Positions 17,857 through 27,991 of a stretch of 64,000 bases of DNA are shown one piece after another. The notes under the pieces were generated by a model. The model was not told the DNA's origin. It saw only the letters and a program-made list of their open reading frames with translations, and searched no databases. The DNA comes from Thalassospira sp. TSL5-1 (lineage in GTDB: Bacteria > Pseudomonadota > Alphaproteobacteria > Rhodospirillales > Thalassospiraceae): positions 248,001 to 312,000 of the forward strand of contig NZ_KV880637.1 in the NCBI RefSeq assembly GCF_001907695.1, written 5' to 3'. The translations under genes and the position numbers were made by a program. Position 1 is the first letter of the stretch. Each line of letters opens with the position of its first letter.

Positions 17857-18438
17857 CTAAATTAGGTACTTGATGGCGACAAAGCCGCCCACCAGGCCGA
17901 CAATGAAAACTGTGAAGACAAGACCCAGGCGCCGTTCGATAAAATCGCGAATGGGGGGGCCAAATTGCCAGATCAGCGCGGCAATCAGGAAAAAGCGAAT
18001 GCCGCGTGCCAGAACTGACGAGACCGAGAATATGACGGGGTCCAGTGATGTAACCCCGGACAGGATCGTAATAACCTTGTAGGGGAAGGGCGTAACCCCG
18101 GCAATGAAAACAGCCCAGGCACCCCATTCGTTGTAATAGTCGCGAAATGTCTCGAACTTGCTGGCATAGCCGTAAAAGCCAAGCACGGGCTTGCCCACAC
18201 TTTCAAACAGAAAATGTCCGATCGCATAACCGGCCAGCCCGCCTAATACCGATGCCACCATGCAAATGGTGGCATAGCGCCATGCCTTGTTACGGGCGGC
18301 AAGAATCATCGGAATCAGCAGAATATCTGGCGGAATGGGAAAAAACGAACTTTCAGCAAAGGCAATGACGGCCAGGGCAATGGCAGCATGGCGGTGGGAG
18401 GCCAGGCTAAGGGTCCAGTCATATAGTCTGCGAAGCAC
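17857..18438 (-). CDS. yqaA: YqaA/DedA family (SNARE-associated) membrane protein
   Basis: A 193-residue membrane protein with the DedA-type pattern: FAESSFFPIPPDILLIPMIL near the N-terminus, a GGLAGYAIGHFLFE loop, and a C-terminal FIAGVTPFPYKVITILSGV re-entrant region. The family is associated with lipid scrambling and membrane integrity in other bacteria. The start codon is GTG (18438). It is the first gene of a yqaA-dsbB operon, and the tRNA-Leu lies divergently upstream. Confidence 0.88.
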   Translation of the reverse strand: MLRRLYDWTLSLASHRHAAIALAVIAFAESSFFPIPPDILLIPMILAARNKAWRYATICMVASVLGGLAGYAIGHFLFESVGKPVLGFYGYASKFETFRDYYNEWGAWAVFIAGVTPFPYKVITILSGVTSLDPVIFSVSSVLARGIRFFLIAALIWQFGPPIRDFIERRLGLVFTVFIVGLVGGFVAIKYLI

Positions 18439-18576
18439 CAGGAGCGACCTTTATGTCAGGCCGCATATATATGGGCCGTATGCTGAAGAATGGGGCGATG
18501 TAACTCTATTTGACGGCAGGCTGCAACGGTTTCTGACAGAAACGTGATCAACTTGTTTTTTTTACGCAAAGCCCCA

Positions 18577-18604
18577 TTGACCAGCGCGAAATTCTCGCTA
18601 TTAT
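18577..18604 (+). promoter_or_regulatory. promoter of tRNA-Leu
   Basis: TTGACC (18577-18582), a 16-bp spacer, TATTAT (18599-18604). It gives a leader of about 30 nt before the tRNA. Confidence 0.65.
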
Positions 18605-18641
18605 CCGCCCCCACGATGGACGGCGCATCAAGCGCCTTGCT

Positions 18642-18727
18642 GCCCCTGTGGCGGAATTGGTAGACGCGGCAGACTCAAAATCTGTTTCACTTTGTGAGTG
18701 GGAGTTCGATTCTCCCCGGGGGCACCA
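18642..18727 (+). tRNA. tRNA-Leu (anticodon CAA)
   Basis: The cloverleaf is complete: acceptor GCCCCTG with CGGGGGC, D-loop with GGTAGACGC, anticodon stem GCAGA/TCTGT with loop CTCAAAA giving CAA, a long class II variable arm (TTTCACTTTGTGAGTGG region), a TTCGATT T-loop, and an encoded CCA end at 18725-18727. It reads UUG codons. Confidence 0.95.
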
Positions 18728-19620
18728 TCGATCTGAATTTTCCCAGATATTTGTGATGGCTTTAATGTTCGCGACGCATACGCGGCGTGAGAAATGTTGT
18801 GTTGTATTTTTGGCGGCATGACATGAAAACCAGGCATTCGCGCATCTGCCTGTTGTGAGCCTCATCCCAAGGGGCGCTTCTTCCCGACCCAGGTTTCATG
18901 TCGAAAAGACTTATTTGGTGTGCAGCATTTCAGGCTGGTTGTTGCGAGGTTTTGTGGGCTTTAGTCGTGCGCTGATGTGTTGGTGACGATGCCCATCATT
19001 TACCGTTCGTTATGTGCCATGAACCTTGTCTGTTGTGGAACATGACGTAACGGCGCTTGCCTTATGCGAGGAAATCCGTGCTTGGACCTGTTCATCATAT
19101 TTGTCCTGATGATTGACGATGGTTCTAAGGGGAATCAATTCCTGAAATTTCACGCATTGCCAGATTTCAAATCGTCTTCTGTTTTTGTTCTTTTTTGAGC
19201 TTTTGCATGTGTTTGAATGGCGATCAGTTTGTTGCCTTTGAGGGGTGTTTGGGGCGGTGACGATATATTAGATATCTGGAATTTTGGAGCCGCTTATTAC
19301 ACGGACTGTTTTGTCAAAACCTTACAAAAGTCAAACAAAATTGGGCTTTTGGCACACAAGAGGGGGCGGTGATTTGAACAGCACAGTGTTTCTAAAGTTG
19401 TTTGAAAATATAGATTTTATTTTTTAACGGGAAAATTTCTGTTTTTTAGATAGTTGCATGGTGGCGATTAGTGCGGGCTGTGGTTAGGTCCTGCCTTGTG
19501 GCAAAGGGGAAAGTTCATGCTGCATTGTAGGCTGTTTCCGTGCCGAAATCTGGTGGATTGACGGGGTATTCCAGGGGCGAGAAAGAAGAGAAAAGGCAAG
19601 GCAGATAGGTGTTTTGCGCA
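18728..19620. other. AT-rich gene-free stretch after tRNA-Leu
   Basis: About 890 bases with clearly lower GC than the flanks and runs of T or A. No frame has both a start context and protein-like composition. No direct repeat of the tRNA 3' end, integrase or transposase was seen in the window. It could hold H-NS-bound regulatory DNA or a decayed insertion, which I cannot separate. Confidence 0.45.
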
Positions 19621-19680
19621 AAATAAAACCCCCTGCTGAAACAGCAGGGGGAACGTCAAAGCCATGATGTGACGGCTTTG
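19621..19680 (-). terminator. two tandem hairpins terminating the H-NS-type gene
   Basis: Read leftward, the first hairpin is CAAAGCC (19674-19680) with GGCTTTG (19657-19663). The second is a perfect 10-bp stem CCCCCTGCTG/CAGCAGGGGG (19629-19638 and 19642-19651) with an AAA loop, followed on the minus strand by TTTTATTTT. It begins 7 bp past the stop. Confidence 0.85.
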
Positions 19681-19686
19681 AGAATT

Positions 19687-20100
19687 TTATTTTTCAAGTT
19701 CGGCAATATGTGTTTTGTAGTTCGGATGTTCCGGGTTCAGATAATCCGGATCATTTTTAATGGCATCAACAGTGGTGCCTTTTTCTTCCGCCAGTTTCAG
19801 CACCCAACCGATAACACGGCCACGACCGGTCCAGGTTTCTTCCGGGTTTATCGGGTTGCGATATTTCGGCGGAGTGGATTGTTTGCTTTTTACCGGTGCA
19901 GAAGAGGATGCGGCAGTTGCTTTAAATACATCCGGATAAAGTTCGCGAATGGAAAAACCGGCGTCATTCAATTTTTGGTTAAATTCCGCGCGAAGGTCTT
20001 TGATGGCCTGTTCTTTTCGGCTTTCGACTTCTTCTTCGGTCTGCTCCATTAGGTCGCGAAGTTCTTTATAGCTCAATTTTGAAATATCGATTTTGGTCAT
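19687..20100 (-). CDS. H-NS family nucleoid-associated protein
   Basis: 137 residues from ATG 20100, with AGGAG 10 nt upstream. The N-terminal coiled coil (KLSYKELRDLMEQTEEEVES onward, about 8-55) mediates oligomerisation. A Ser/Ala linker follows. The C-terminal DNA-binding domain has KYRNPINPEETWTGRGR, whose TWxGRGR matches the H-NS/MvaT-like AT-hook motif. It should bind AT-rich DNA and silence promoters. It sits between two AT-rich gene-free tracts, suggesting autoregulation. Longer starts upstream lack a ribosome site. Confidence 0.92.
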   Translation of the reverse strand: MTKIDISKLSYKELRDLMEQTEEEVESRKEQAIKDLRAEFNQKLNDAGFSIRELYPDVFKATAASSSAPVKSKQSTPPKYRNPINPEETWTGRGRVIGWVLKLAEEKGTTVDAIKNDPDYLNPEHPNYKTHIAELEK

Positions 20101-21062
20101 TATGTTTCTCCTGAAAACAATAAATTCACGTTTTACATAATCCCTATTCTTCCGAAGGGCAAGATGTTTTGGGAAATTTAAAACCGGATTGCGGCATTTT
20201 TTCTTATTATGACGGGTATCACTTTGAATTGTGATCATTCGTCAAATAGCAATTTAAATTTGATTTTTGATGCGATTTTAGAAAAATTTCTATGCAAAAC
20301 AACATGTTGATGGAAGGATGCTGACATTGGCGCATGACGTGTTGTATTGCGATGTGCAGTAAGGTTTCAAACCTAACCAGGCTTGGTTCATTTTTCTTGA
20401 AGTCCGGGAATAATGGCAGTTTCAAAACTATTTTTGTAATATTGCATAACCTGATCCCACCATATGGTATGAATAATATATATTAAAGTATGATTTTTTG
20501 CGATAAGGTCGGGTTTTATGGCCTGATGCGGGCGGGGTATTTTTGTCGATCCGCCAGGGTGGCATTTGCGGTACCCGCACCAGCACGCGCGCTATGGTGC
20601 GCCTGTGGGCAGTGATCGGCTTGTCATATCCTGCGTATATTGGTTGGGGCAAAAAGTTCGCCACCTGGTTTTTCGTTACGTCCTGGAGCGCATGGCAGAT
20701 GCAGTGAGTGGCAACAAAACACCATTATGCTGTAAAGCCGAAACATCAGCTTGCAGCGTTTGGGGCAGGGAGGCTGTTGGTTTATTGATGCCATCTTTTG
20801 AAGCAGCACTGATTTGCGTGCTAAATTTTGCCAAAGCTTCTGTGCCGCAGGAAACAAAAGTCACATCCGGCTGTTAATGTTCGTCGCTGCCCTCAGACCC
20901 AACCACAAGCCCGTGCCCCAAAAGGGTGGTTATCTCAAAGATCAGTACCGATATATCGGCCAAACTGGCGGCGATGCCATTGGTCGGTTAGAGAATTTTT
21001 GCCCGTTTCAGGTGTTTCTGATCAACCGATTTTAGATATTTTACCAAAGGAAATAGTCAGCC
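20101..21062. other. AT-rich gene-free stretch upstream of the H-NS-type gene and chemoreceptor
   Basis: About 960 bases, AT-rich mainly near the H-NS start. Several 60-100-codon frames occur on both strands, but their translations have no domain-like pattern and no ribosome site. It probably contains the control regions of the leftward H-NS-type gene and the rightward chemoreceptor. I see no defined element. Confidence 0.4.
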
Positions 21063-22553
21063 ATGTTCGGTTTCGGCCATATCAGCCAGCGTAAGGCGCG
21101 GGATTATCAACAGATTATCGAGGCGCTTGATAAGTCGGCAGCCGTGATTGAATTCAGCCTGGATGGCTACGTTCTGCAGGCGAATGAAAATTTCCTGTCC
21201 CTGATGGGATATCGCCCTGAGGAGGTGATTGGAAAACATCATAGGATGTTTGTTTCCGAAGCATATGGCAAAAGCGCGGAATATCGTGATTTTTGGCATA
21301 AATTGGCCAAGGGCAAGTATCAAGCGGCAGAATTTCAACGGGTTGCCAGGGATAGCCGGACCGTTTGGATTGAGGCGTCCTATAATCCGGTTTTTGATCG
21401 TGCCGGAAAGCCGGTGAAGGTCATTAAATTTGCCTATGACGTCACAAAAAAGCGCGAACAGCGTGCGGAAATGACCGGCATGCTTGATGCCATTAATAAA
21501 TCGCAGGCGATTATCGAGTTCAATCTTGATGGCACGGTGATTGATGCCAATGAAAATTTTCTCTCCGTGATGGGGTATCGCGGCGACGAAATTATTGGTC
21601 ATCATCACAGCATGTTTGTCACTGGTGACGAAAAAAACAGTCCTGAATATCGGGCTTTCTGGAAGTCGCTGAATGAAGGACAATTTCAAGCCGGACAATT
21701 CCACCGTCTTGCCAAAGGGGGGAAGTCAGTCTGGATCGAGGCGTCCTATAATCCGATTTTTAATGCGGCGGGCAAGGTTTACAAGGTTGTCAAATTCGCA
21801 ACCGATATTACGGCCCAGATCAATTTGCTCGTCGATCTTAAGTCCATGATCGACAATAATTTCTCCAATATCGAGACTGCGATTGCCGATTTGCGGGGCA
21901 TTTCCGGGAATGCCGTGGATGCGTGCAGCGATACGGTTGCAAATGTGCAAACCGTTACGGTCGGGGCCGCCGAAATGAGTGATTCAATTGCTGAAATTTC
22001 GCGGAACATGGCCGATTCACAAAAGAGTACCGAACAAATGGCGCGCGAAACCGTTATTGCCGATGAATCCACCCAAAGGATGGCCCAGGTGGTTGACGCG
22101 ATGACCGGAATTGTCGAACTGATTCAGAATATTGCCGGGCAGATTAATCTTTTGGCGCTGAATGCGACAATTGAATCAGCCCGTGCCGGCGAAGCCGGTA
22201 AAGGATTTGCCGTTGTCGCAAACGAGGTTAAAAACCTTGCCAATCAGGCTGCACGCGCCACCGATCAGATATCAACCGAAATTCAAGGTATTCAGGACAT
22301 CACATCGGAAGTCGTTGGCGCATTGCAGACAATTCGCAGTTCGGTCGAGACGATGCGGGATTCTGTTGGCGTGACCTCAAAAGCACTGGGCGCGCAAAAC
22401 CGGATTACTTCGGGTGTTTCGCAAAACATGCAGCATATGAATGCGGCAGTAGGTCGTTTCTCCCGCAGTATCGAAGACATCCGTGCAACCGTTGAGCGGG
22501 TTTCGCAATCGGTAGGCGAAACAAGGGCTGCTGCCGAAGTTCTGGCGCGGTAA
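21063..22553 (+). CDS. soluble methyl-accepting chemotaxis protein with two PAS domains
   Basis: 496 residues with no transmembrane segment. Two tandem PAS domains (about 20-130 and 140-255) repeat the pattern [23 protein letters not shown] / [20 protein letters not shown] (cores NENFL, MGYR) and WIEASYNP. Each carries the PAS-to-PAC spacing of the Aer/BdlA type. The C-terminal signalling domain has the conserved hairpin [20 protein letters not shown]. It should signal to CheA from the cytoplasm, perhaps as a redox or energy sensor. No haem- or FAD-binding residue can be assigned. It is monocistronic. Confidence 0.92.
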   Translation: MFGFGHISQRKARDYQQIIEALDKSAAVIEFSLDGYVLQANENFLSLMGYRPEEVIGKHHRMFVSEAYGKSAEYRDFWHKLAKGKYQAAEFQRVARDSRTVWIEASYNPVFDRAGKPVKVIKFAYDVTKKREQRAEMTGMLDAINKSQAIIEFNLDGTVIDANENFLSVMGYRGDEIIGHHHSMFVTGDEKNSPEYRAFWKSLNEGQFQAGQFHRLAKGGKSVWIEASYNPIFNAAGKVYKVVKFATDITAQINLLVDLKSMIDNNFSNIETAIADLRGISGNAVDACSDTVANVQTVTVGAAEMSDSIAEISRNMADSQKSTEQMARETVIADESTQRMAQVVDAMTGIVELIQNIAGQINLLALNATIESARAGEAGKGFAVVANEVKNLANQAARATDQISTEIQGIQDITSEVVGALQTIRSSVETMRDSVGVTSKALGAQNRITSGVSQNMQHMNAAVGRFSRSIEDIRATVERVSQSVGETRAAAEVLAR

Positions 22554-22597
22554 GGGCTTATTGGGGCTATCGGCGTTCGGAATCCGGAATATGTTTG

Positions 22598-22632
22598 CAG
22601 GGAGGATGGTGCTTGCCATCTTCCCTGTTTTG
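22598..22632 (+). terminator. terminator after the chemoreceptor gene
   Basis: A 12-bp stem (CAGGGAGGATGG, 22598-22609, with CCATCTTCCCTG, 22616-22627), one G-T pair, a 6-nt loop and TTTT after it. It lies 45 bp past the stop. Confidence 0.82.
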
Positions 22633-22844
22633 CTGGTGATGGAGGCAGGTATCGTGACGTGGCAGATACGATGGGCAAAAATGTCCAGAAAGTGACGAAT
22701 CGTACCTTATGCGGGTTTCTGTTAAATATTTGTTTTTAAATAAAACATGAGGCAAGCGTTGCGCCGGGCCTTGTGTGCTGGTTCGCACGTTTGATGAGGC
22801 GGAACGTAGACAGGCGTGCCCATGTGCGTTGCCGGGAAGGACCT

Positions 22845-25589
22845 TTACAGGCTTGAGTTAGCGCTGTGGCGGCGAACGGGAATGAACATATGAAAAGTGG
22901 CCCCTTGTCCCGGTTTGCTATCGACCCAGATACGGCCCCGGCAATGTTCGACCACATGTTTTGAAATCGCCAACCCCAGGCCAGAGCCGGACGGGCGCGG
23001 TTTGTTGTCGGGATATTTGCCGCCCCGAGAGAATTTGTCAAAAATCAGGGTGGCTTCTTCTTTGGCTATGCCTGCGCCGTTATCGGATATCGAAACAAGG
23101 TAGCCATCCTGGTGTGTTGCACCACGCACATATATTTCAGGCTGTTCCGGGTTGGCGAATTTGGCGGCATTGGAAAGCAGATTAATGAAAACCTGGGTCA
23201 GCCGGTCCCGGTCAACAAAGAGATTTACGCTGTCGCCGCCAATATCGACCCGCAATTTGGCGTTGCGGCTGTTAAATAATCCTTCCAGGGCATCAATGGT
23301 TTCGCGCAGCACGGCCTTTGGGTCAATCTCGCTGGGATGCCAGTCGGAATGGCCGGCTTCAAGGCGGGCCAGGTCCAGATGATCATCAATCAGGCGGGTC
23401 AGGCGTTCGCTTTCACGGACAATCACATTCAAAAAGCGTTCGCTGCGCTCGGCTTCGAGTTCCGGGGTATCAACCAGAATTTCGGAAAAGGACCGGATGG
23501 AGGTGAGCGGTGTGCGAAATTCGTGGCTGACCATCGTCAGAAATTCGTCCTTGAGGCGGTCCAGCTCCTTGAGGCGGTCATTGGCGGCACGAAGTTCGGC
23601 GGCGGCACGTTCCAGCTCGCGCGATTTTTGCTCCAGCCGTTGGGAATGTTCAATAACGTGGGATGTTTCTTCGAGTATTTCCAGCACTTCATCCAAGCTG
23701 ACCATTTCGCCCTTGGCAACGGATGATACCATCACCCGGGCGGATGCGGCACCAATGGAACCTGCCAGCAAGCGTTCGCTAAAGGCGATCATATCGGCAT
23801 TGGCTTCGCCCTTGCCGCGCCAGGCGGTATGGTGGGAGGTGCCATAATCGCGAAAGGCATGATAGGCGCGTTCGCGGCCCAAAAACCGTTCCACCAGTTC
23901 ATAAAGGTCATCAATGGTGGCCGAAGACCGCCAAATTACCGTTTCCCCGCCCTTGCGCGAAAAGGCATCGACAAACAGGGTGGCCTGAATGCGTTCCAGC
24001 CCGCCCTGATTGGTAAACAGGCTGATAACAATAAAAAGCCCGGCATTTAGCGCCATCGACCAGATCAGTGCGTGGGTGAGTGGGGCGAAATTATCCAGGC
24101 CGAACAGGGCTTCGGGCCGCAGCCACGGGTGGCCAAAGGCGCCGTCGGTGATCAGTTTGGGGTCAATCCAGCCGGAATCGGCAAAGGAAGGTAGCAAAAG
24201 CGTATAGGCCCAAATGGCAAAACCGGCGGCAAGCCCGGTCAGCGCCCCGGTTTTGGTGCCGCCCTTCCAAAACAGCCCGCCTACCATAATGGGAATAAAT
24301 TGCGCGGTGGCAGCAAAGGAAATCAGCCCGATTTCCGCCAGCGCATCGCCCGCCCCGGCAGACCGGTAATAGATATAGCCCATAAAGACTACCAGCACGA
24401 TGGAGGCGCGGCGGATGAACAATAACAGGCCGGTCAAATCGTCGCGTTCGGTCAGGCGCAGCCATTTCAGGCGCAACAGGGCAGGAATGACCAGGTCGTT
24501 ACACACCATCGTCGACAGGGCGATGGCGGCGACAATCACCATGCTGGTGCTGGCCGATAATCCGCCAACATAGGCCGCCAGTGCCAGAAAAGACTGCCCC
24601 TGCGAAAGCGGTACGGAGAGTACGAAAAAGTCCGGGTCGGCCCAGTCGGGCAGAAGGCCCATTCCGGCCAGGGCAATGGGCAGGACAAACAGGTTCATGA
24701 GCAGCAAATAGGCGGGGAAGGCCCAGGACGCGGTGGCAAGGTGGCGTTCATCGACATTTTCCACCACGATCACCTGAAACTGGCGTGGCAGGGTTAAAAT
24801 CGCCGCCATCGATAGGGCCATGAGGGTAAACCAGCGCGTGCCGCTATCTGGTTGTAGCGTGAGTAGCCCTGCCATGCGCGGTGTTTGGCTTGCCTGTTTA
24901 AACAGGTCGCCCAACCCGGAAAACATAAAAAAGCACACAAAAATACCGACAGCCAGCAGGGCAAACAGTTTGACCAGGCTTTCAAAGGCAATGGCGGCGA
25001 CCATGCCTTCATGATGTTCATCGGCATCAATAAAGCGGGTGCCAAACAAAATGCCAAACAGCGCCAGGCCCGTGGCCGCCCAGAAGCCGCTATCGGCAAA
25101 GATGTGGGATGTGGATACAAATGGTTCGGAAACCGAACTGCCCCATACGGTCAAAACCGTATAGCTGGTGGCGACCGCCTTTAATTGCAGGGCAATGTAG
25201 GGGGTGGTGCCGATCACGGCGATGAAGGTGACAAGAACGGAAAGTTGGGTGCTTTTGCCATAGCGCGATGAAATGAAATCGGCGATGGAGGTAATGCGGT
25301 GCGCCTTTGAAATGCGCAGCATTTTGCGCAGCAAAAACCACCATCCCAGAAAAATCACCGTCGGCCCCAGATAGATGGTCAGATATTCCAGCCCGTTGCG
25401 CGCAGCCGACCCAACCGCGCCATAAAAGGTCCAACTGGTGCAATAAACCGCAATTGAAAGGGTATAGACCGTGGGGTTGCGCACCCAGGAGCGCCCGGCC
25501 CGTGCGCGTTTATCGCCCCACCAGGCAATGGTATAAAGCAGGCCCACATAAATCAGCGATACGGCAATTACCACCTGGGAGGATAACAC
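22845..25589 (-). CDS. sensor histidine kinase with Na+/solute symporter (SSS) N-terminal domain
   Basis: 914 residues. Residues 1-500 form about 13 spans of the sodium/solute symporter fold (for example YIALQLKAVATSY, LSASTSMVIVAAIALSTMV, FIPIMVGGLFWKGGT). A linker and coiled coil follow, then the kinase core with His689 in VSHEFRTPL and ATPase boxes including DNGAGI and GSGLGLAI. This is the CbrA/CrbS/MxtR architecture, in which the transporter-like part senses or carries the ligand. The start is GTG, 3 bp after the upstream small gene. The operon order is response regulator, small protein, kinase. Confidence 0.93.
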   Translation of the reverse strand: MLSSQVVIAVSLIYVGLLYTIAWWGDKRARAGRSWVRNPTVYTLSIAVYCTSWTFYGAVGSAARNGLEYLTIYLGPTVIFLGWWFLLRKMLRISKAHRITSIADFISSRYGKSTQLSVLVTFIAVIGTTPYIALQLKAVATSYTVLTVWGSSVSEPFVSTSHIFADSGFWAATGLALFGILFGTRFIDADEHHEGMVAAIAFESLVKLFALLAVGIFVCFFMFSGLGDLFKQASQTPRMAGLLTLQPDSGTRWFTLMALSMAAILTLPRQFQVIVVENVDERHLATASWAFPAYLLLMNLFVLPIALAGMGLLPDWADPDFFVLSVPLSQGQSFLALAAYVGGLSASTSMVIVAAIALSTMVCNDLVIPALLRLKWLRLTERDDLTGLLLFIRRASIVLVVFMGYIYYRSAGAGDALAEIGLISFAATAQFIPIMVGGLFWKGGTKTGALTGLAAGFAIWAYTLLLPSFADSGWIDPKLITDGAFGHPWLRPEALFGLDNFAPLTHALIWSMALNAGLFIVISLFTNQGGLERIQATLFVDAFSRKGGETVIWRSSATIDDLYELVERFLGRERAYHAFRDYGTSHHTAWRGKGEANADMIAFSERLLAGSIGAASARVMVSSVAKGEMVSLDEVLEILEETSHVIEHSQRLEQKSRELERAAAELRAANDRLKELDRLKDEFLTMVSHEFRTPLTSIRSFSEILVDTPELEAERSERFLNVIVRESERLTRLIDDHLDLARLEAGHSDWHPSEIDPKAVLRETIDALEGLFNSRNAKLRVDIGGDSVNLFVDRDRLTQVFINLLSNAAKFANPEQPEIYVRGATHQDGYLVSISDNGAGIAKEEATLIFDKFSRGGKYPDNKPRPSGSGLGLAISKHVVEHCRGRIWVDSKPGQGATFHMFIPVRRHSANSSL

Positions 25590-25592
25590 GGG

Positions 25593-25817
25593 TTATATAT
25601 CCTCCGGCTGTTGTGCGCTTTGGCGCAACTTGCGCGTGATCCAGGCGCAAAGGGCAATAAAAACGGCCCACCCGACAAAAAAATAGACAAACAGCACCGG
25701 CAGCCCGAACACAAATCCGTCCAGCGAAAACACCCCAACCAGGGGCGGTATCCAGGCTAAAAAGGCGGTAACGGCAAGAACCAGGGCACGTTCGGTCAGT
25801 TTTGTCGGTGGTCTCAT
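25593..25817 (-). CDS. small two-span membrane protein of the SSS-kinase operon
   Basis: 74 residues with two hydrophobic segments (about 11-30 and 35-62) and a basic C-terminal tail (ITRKLRQSAQQPEDI). It lies 33 bp after the response regulator and 3 bp before the kinase GTG. Small membrane proteins of this type often precede SSS-domain transporters or kinases and may assist the symporter-like domain. The function is not established. Confidence 0.75.
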   Translation of the reverse strand: MRPPTKLTERALVLAVTAFLAWIPPLVGVFSLDGFVFGLPVLFVYFFVGWAVFIALCAWITRKLRQSAQQPEDI

Positions 25818-25850
25818 GGCAGGTCTGCCTTGTGACGGATGGGGATATTG

Positions 25851-26240
25851 TCAGGTTTGCGGGGTATCGCAACCCAGCAGCGCCTTGACGCGGGCAACAA
25901 CGTCACGGGTGGAAAAGGGTTTGGTGACAAAATCATCAACACCAAGTTCCAGTCCCTTGCGCCGGTCAATCTCGCGGGTGCGCGCGGTGAGCATCATGAT
26001 GGGGATGTGTTTGGTTCGGCTATTGGTGCGAACCGTGCGGGCAACGTCAAAACCATCGCGTCCCGGCATCATGACATCAAGCAGGACCATATCGGGGATA
26101 TCCTGGCTGATCATGTCAATCGCACTTTGCCCGTTGGTGGCAATGCGCACGTTAAAGCCTTCCTTTTCCATCAGAAAGGCCAGGGATTCGACAATGGTTT
26201 CTTCATCCTCCGCAATCAGGACCGTTGGTTTGTCGGTCAC
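25851..26240 (-). CDS. single-domain response regulator (CheY-like)
   Basis: A 129-residue receiver with no output domain. Acidic pocket residues are in IAEDEE (Glu11, Asp12), the phosphoacceptor is Asp55 in LLDVMMPG, the Thr in MMLTART and the Lys in FVTKPFS complete the active site. It should take phosphate from the SSS-domain kinase downstream. The lack of a DNA-binding domain means a further partner or phosphorelay step, unlike the CbrB or CrbR pairs. Confidence 0.92.
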   Translation of the reverse strand: MTDKPTVLIAEDEETIVESLAFLMEKEGFNVRIATNGQSAIDMISQDIPDMVLLDVMMPGRDGFDVARTVRTNSRTKHIPIMMLTARTREIDRRKGLELGVDDFVTKPFSTRDVVARVKALLGCDTPQT

Positions 26241-26362
26241 GACGTTCTCCCTGATTTTGGTTTTTTATGAGATGGGCCTTGGGGCGTTTATGCCTTTTGT
26301 TTTGTTCGACTTTAAGGTGTGTCGGGCGGTTAGGCAATCGTGTTGACGGCGAGGCTGGTCAT

Positions 26363-27976
26363 TTAGTCCGGTTGGGCTGGTTTTGGTCGTGCGCCGTCAG
26401 GGGGAGGTATTGTCGATGTTGCCGGTTCTGCCGGGGCGTGGGCCCGTTGCAGGCAGTCGGTGCGCGGGCATTGGCGGCAACTGATCCCCACGGGAACGGC
26501 AGCCGATATATCGTCAAGTGGCAGGCCATCGGCATAGACCACATCGCGGGCAAAGGCCGTGTCACACCCGATCATGACGGAATGCACCGATTGTGGCACG
26601 CGGTAGCCGCCCGTGCCGGTGCGAACGGCCCGGGCGATGAACAGATATTGGGTGGCATCGGGCAATTGTACAAGTTGCGGCACCACGCGTTCTGGCGTCA
26701 GGTAGGCCTCGTGAACCGCCCAGCGCGGGCAGGCCCCGCCATAGCGCGGCAATTGCAGGCCGGATGCGGAAAACCGTTTGGAAATATTACCGGCAATATC
26801 GGTGCGCAAAAAATGAAATGGAATGCCTTCCTGCCCCGGACGGCGCAGGGTGGTCAAACGATGGCAAATCTGTTCCCAGCTACCGGCAAAACGTTGTTGC
26901 AGCATTTCAATATCGTGGCGCAACTCGCGGGCTTCGGTTGCGAAATTTTCATAGGGAAACAATAGGGCAGCCGCCAGATAGGAAAGCAAAGCCTGGCGGG
27001 CGCGGGTGCGGGCGGCATCCGTGGTCAGGCGGGATGAATGGATGATACCTTCAACCGCATCCGACCCCTCAAGTTGGCACACCGCGCGTGCCGCCAGGAA
27101 CCTCGCCGATGTAATGGGCAGGGCGCGGGAAAATTGCAGGCGGTGGTTTTCCCGGTCCCAGATATGGCCGCTGGCGGGCAGCTCTTCGGGGCGCAGGCGT
27201 TCAACCATGACCTTGTGACGTGATTTCAGGTGATTGATCAAATCGGTCAAAAATAGTCCGCCGGAGCGGTCAATGCTGCCGCGCAGGGTCTCGGCGCAAT
27301 CTTCCAATGCCGGGAAATGATTGGCATTGTCATAAAGCAGGTCATCCACTTCCTCCGACGGGTTGGCAGCCGGGCGACCCGCCGCACCACGCTCCAGAAA
27401 GCTGAAAATCTCGGTGGCGGATTCCGCCAGCCGTTCGGATTCCCGCACCAGGGTGGAATTGAACCGGTCGCGCTGGGCGGCAGGCAGGTCGTCATAATGT
27501 TCGAAAATTTCGGCAACCGTGCGGATCGATGTGATGCGTGTCAGGATCGAATGGCTGGCCTCGGTCAGATAGGGGTCGTGGCTTAGGCGTTCGGACAGCA
27601 TATCGACATCATCAAGGGCACTGCGATAGGCGCGATAGAGCTGTAGCATCGCATTGACCATCGCGGGGGCGGCAGAAATCGCGCCGGAAAATTCGCCGCG
27701 ATCAAGCGGGGCATCGCGAAAGACCGGGTCGGATGCCAGTTCGCCCAGATCGGAAAGCAGACGGCTTTCTTCTGATCCTGAGAGGGTTGAGGGATGAATT
27801 TGCAGGGCCTCGGCCAGGCGCAGCAACAAGGCCCCGCCAATGGCCCGGCGGTTATGTTCAATAAGGTTAAGGTAGGATGGCGAAATACCCGCCGCCCCGG
27901 CAAGGGCGGTTTGCGTCATTCCCATATCCTTGCGACGGCCGCGAATGCGATGGCCGATGGGGGCCTGGCGGGACAT
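26363..27976 (-). CDS. XRE-family regulator of the ScfR/RamB type
   Basis: 537 residues. The N-terminal Cro/CI helix-turn-helix (about 8-65) has GMTQTALAGAAGISPSYLNL. A long middle part includes an ImmA/IrrE-like stretch, though the HEIxH zinc motif is not clear. The C-terminal domain ends with a Cys cluster CRQCPRTDC. This layout matches short-chain fatty-acid regulators such as RamB or MccR, which respond to acyl-CoA state. It is divergent from the ABC transporter operon and upstream of the response regulator. Control of the ABC operon is inferred. Confidence 0.85.
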   Translation of the reverse strand: MSRQAPIGHRIRGRRKDMGMTQTALAGAAGISPSYLNLIEHNRRAIGGALLLRLAEALQIHPSTLSGSEESRLLSDLGELASDPVFRDAPLDRGEFSGAISAAPAMVNAMLQLYRAYRSALDDVDMLSERLSHDPYLTEASHSILTRITSIRTVAEIFEHYDDLPAAQRDRFNSTLVRESERLAESATEIFSFLERGAAGRPAANPSEEVDDLLYDNANHFPALEDCAETLRGSIDRSGGLFLTDLINHLKSRHKVMVERLRPEELPASGHIWDRENHRLQFSRALPITSARFLAARAVCQLEGSDAVEGIIHSSRLTTDAARTRARQALLSYLAAALLFPYENFATEARELRHDIEMLQQRFAGSWEQICHRLTTLRRPGQEGIPFHFLRTDIAGNISKRFSASGLQLPRYGGACPRWAVHEAYLTPERVVPQLVQLPDATQYLFIARAVRTGTGGYRVPQSVHSVMIGCDTAFARDVVYADGLPLDDISAAVPVGISCRQCPRTDCLQRAHAPAEPATSTIPPPDGARPKPAQPD

Positions 27977-27991
27977 CGTGTTTCCTTATTT

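Noticed and set aside
18700..18727. tRNA-Leu 3' end as an active attachment site
   Set aside because: No repeat of the tRNA end and no integrase was seen downstream within the window, so an integrated element is not supported.
20428..20664. A 78-codon leftward frame in the H-NS upstream region
   Set aside because: No ribosome site, no pattern in the protein and overlapping frames on the other strand of equal quality.
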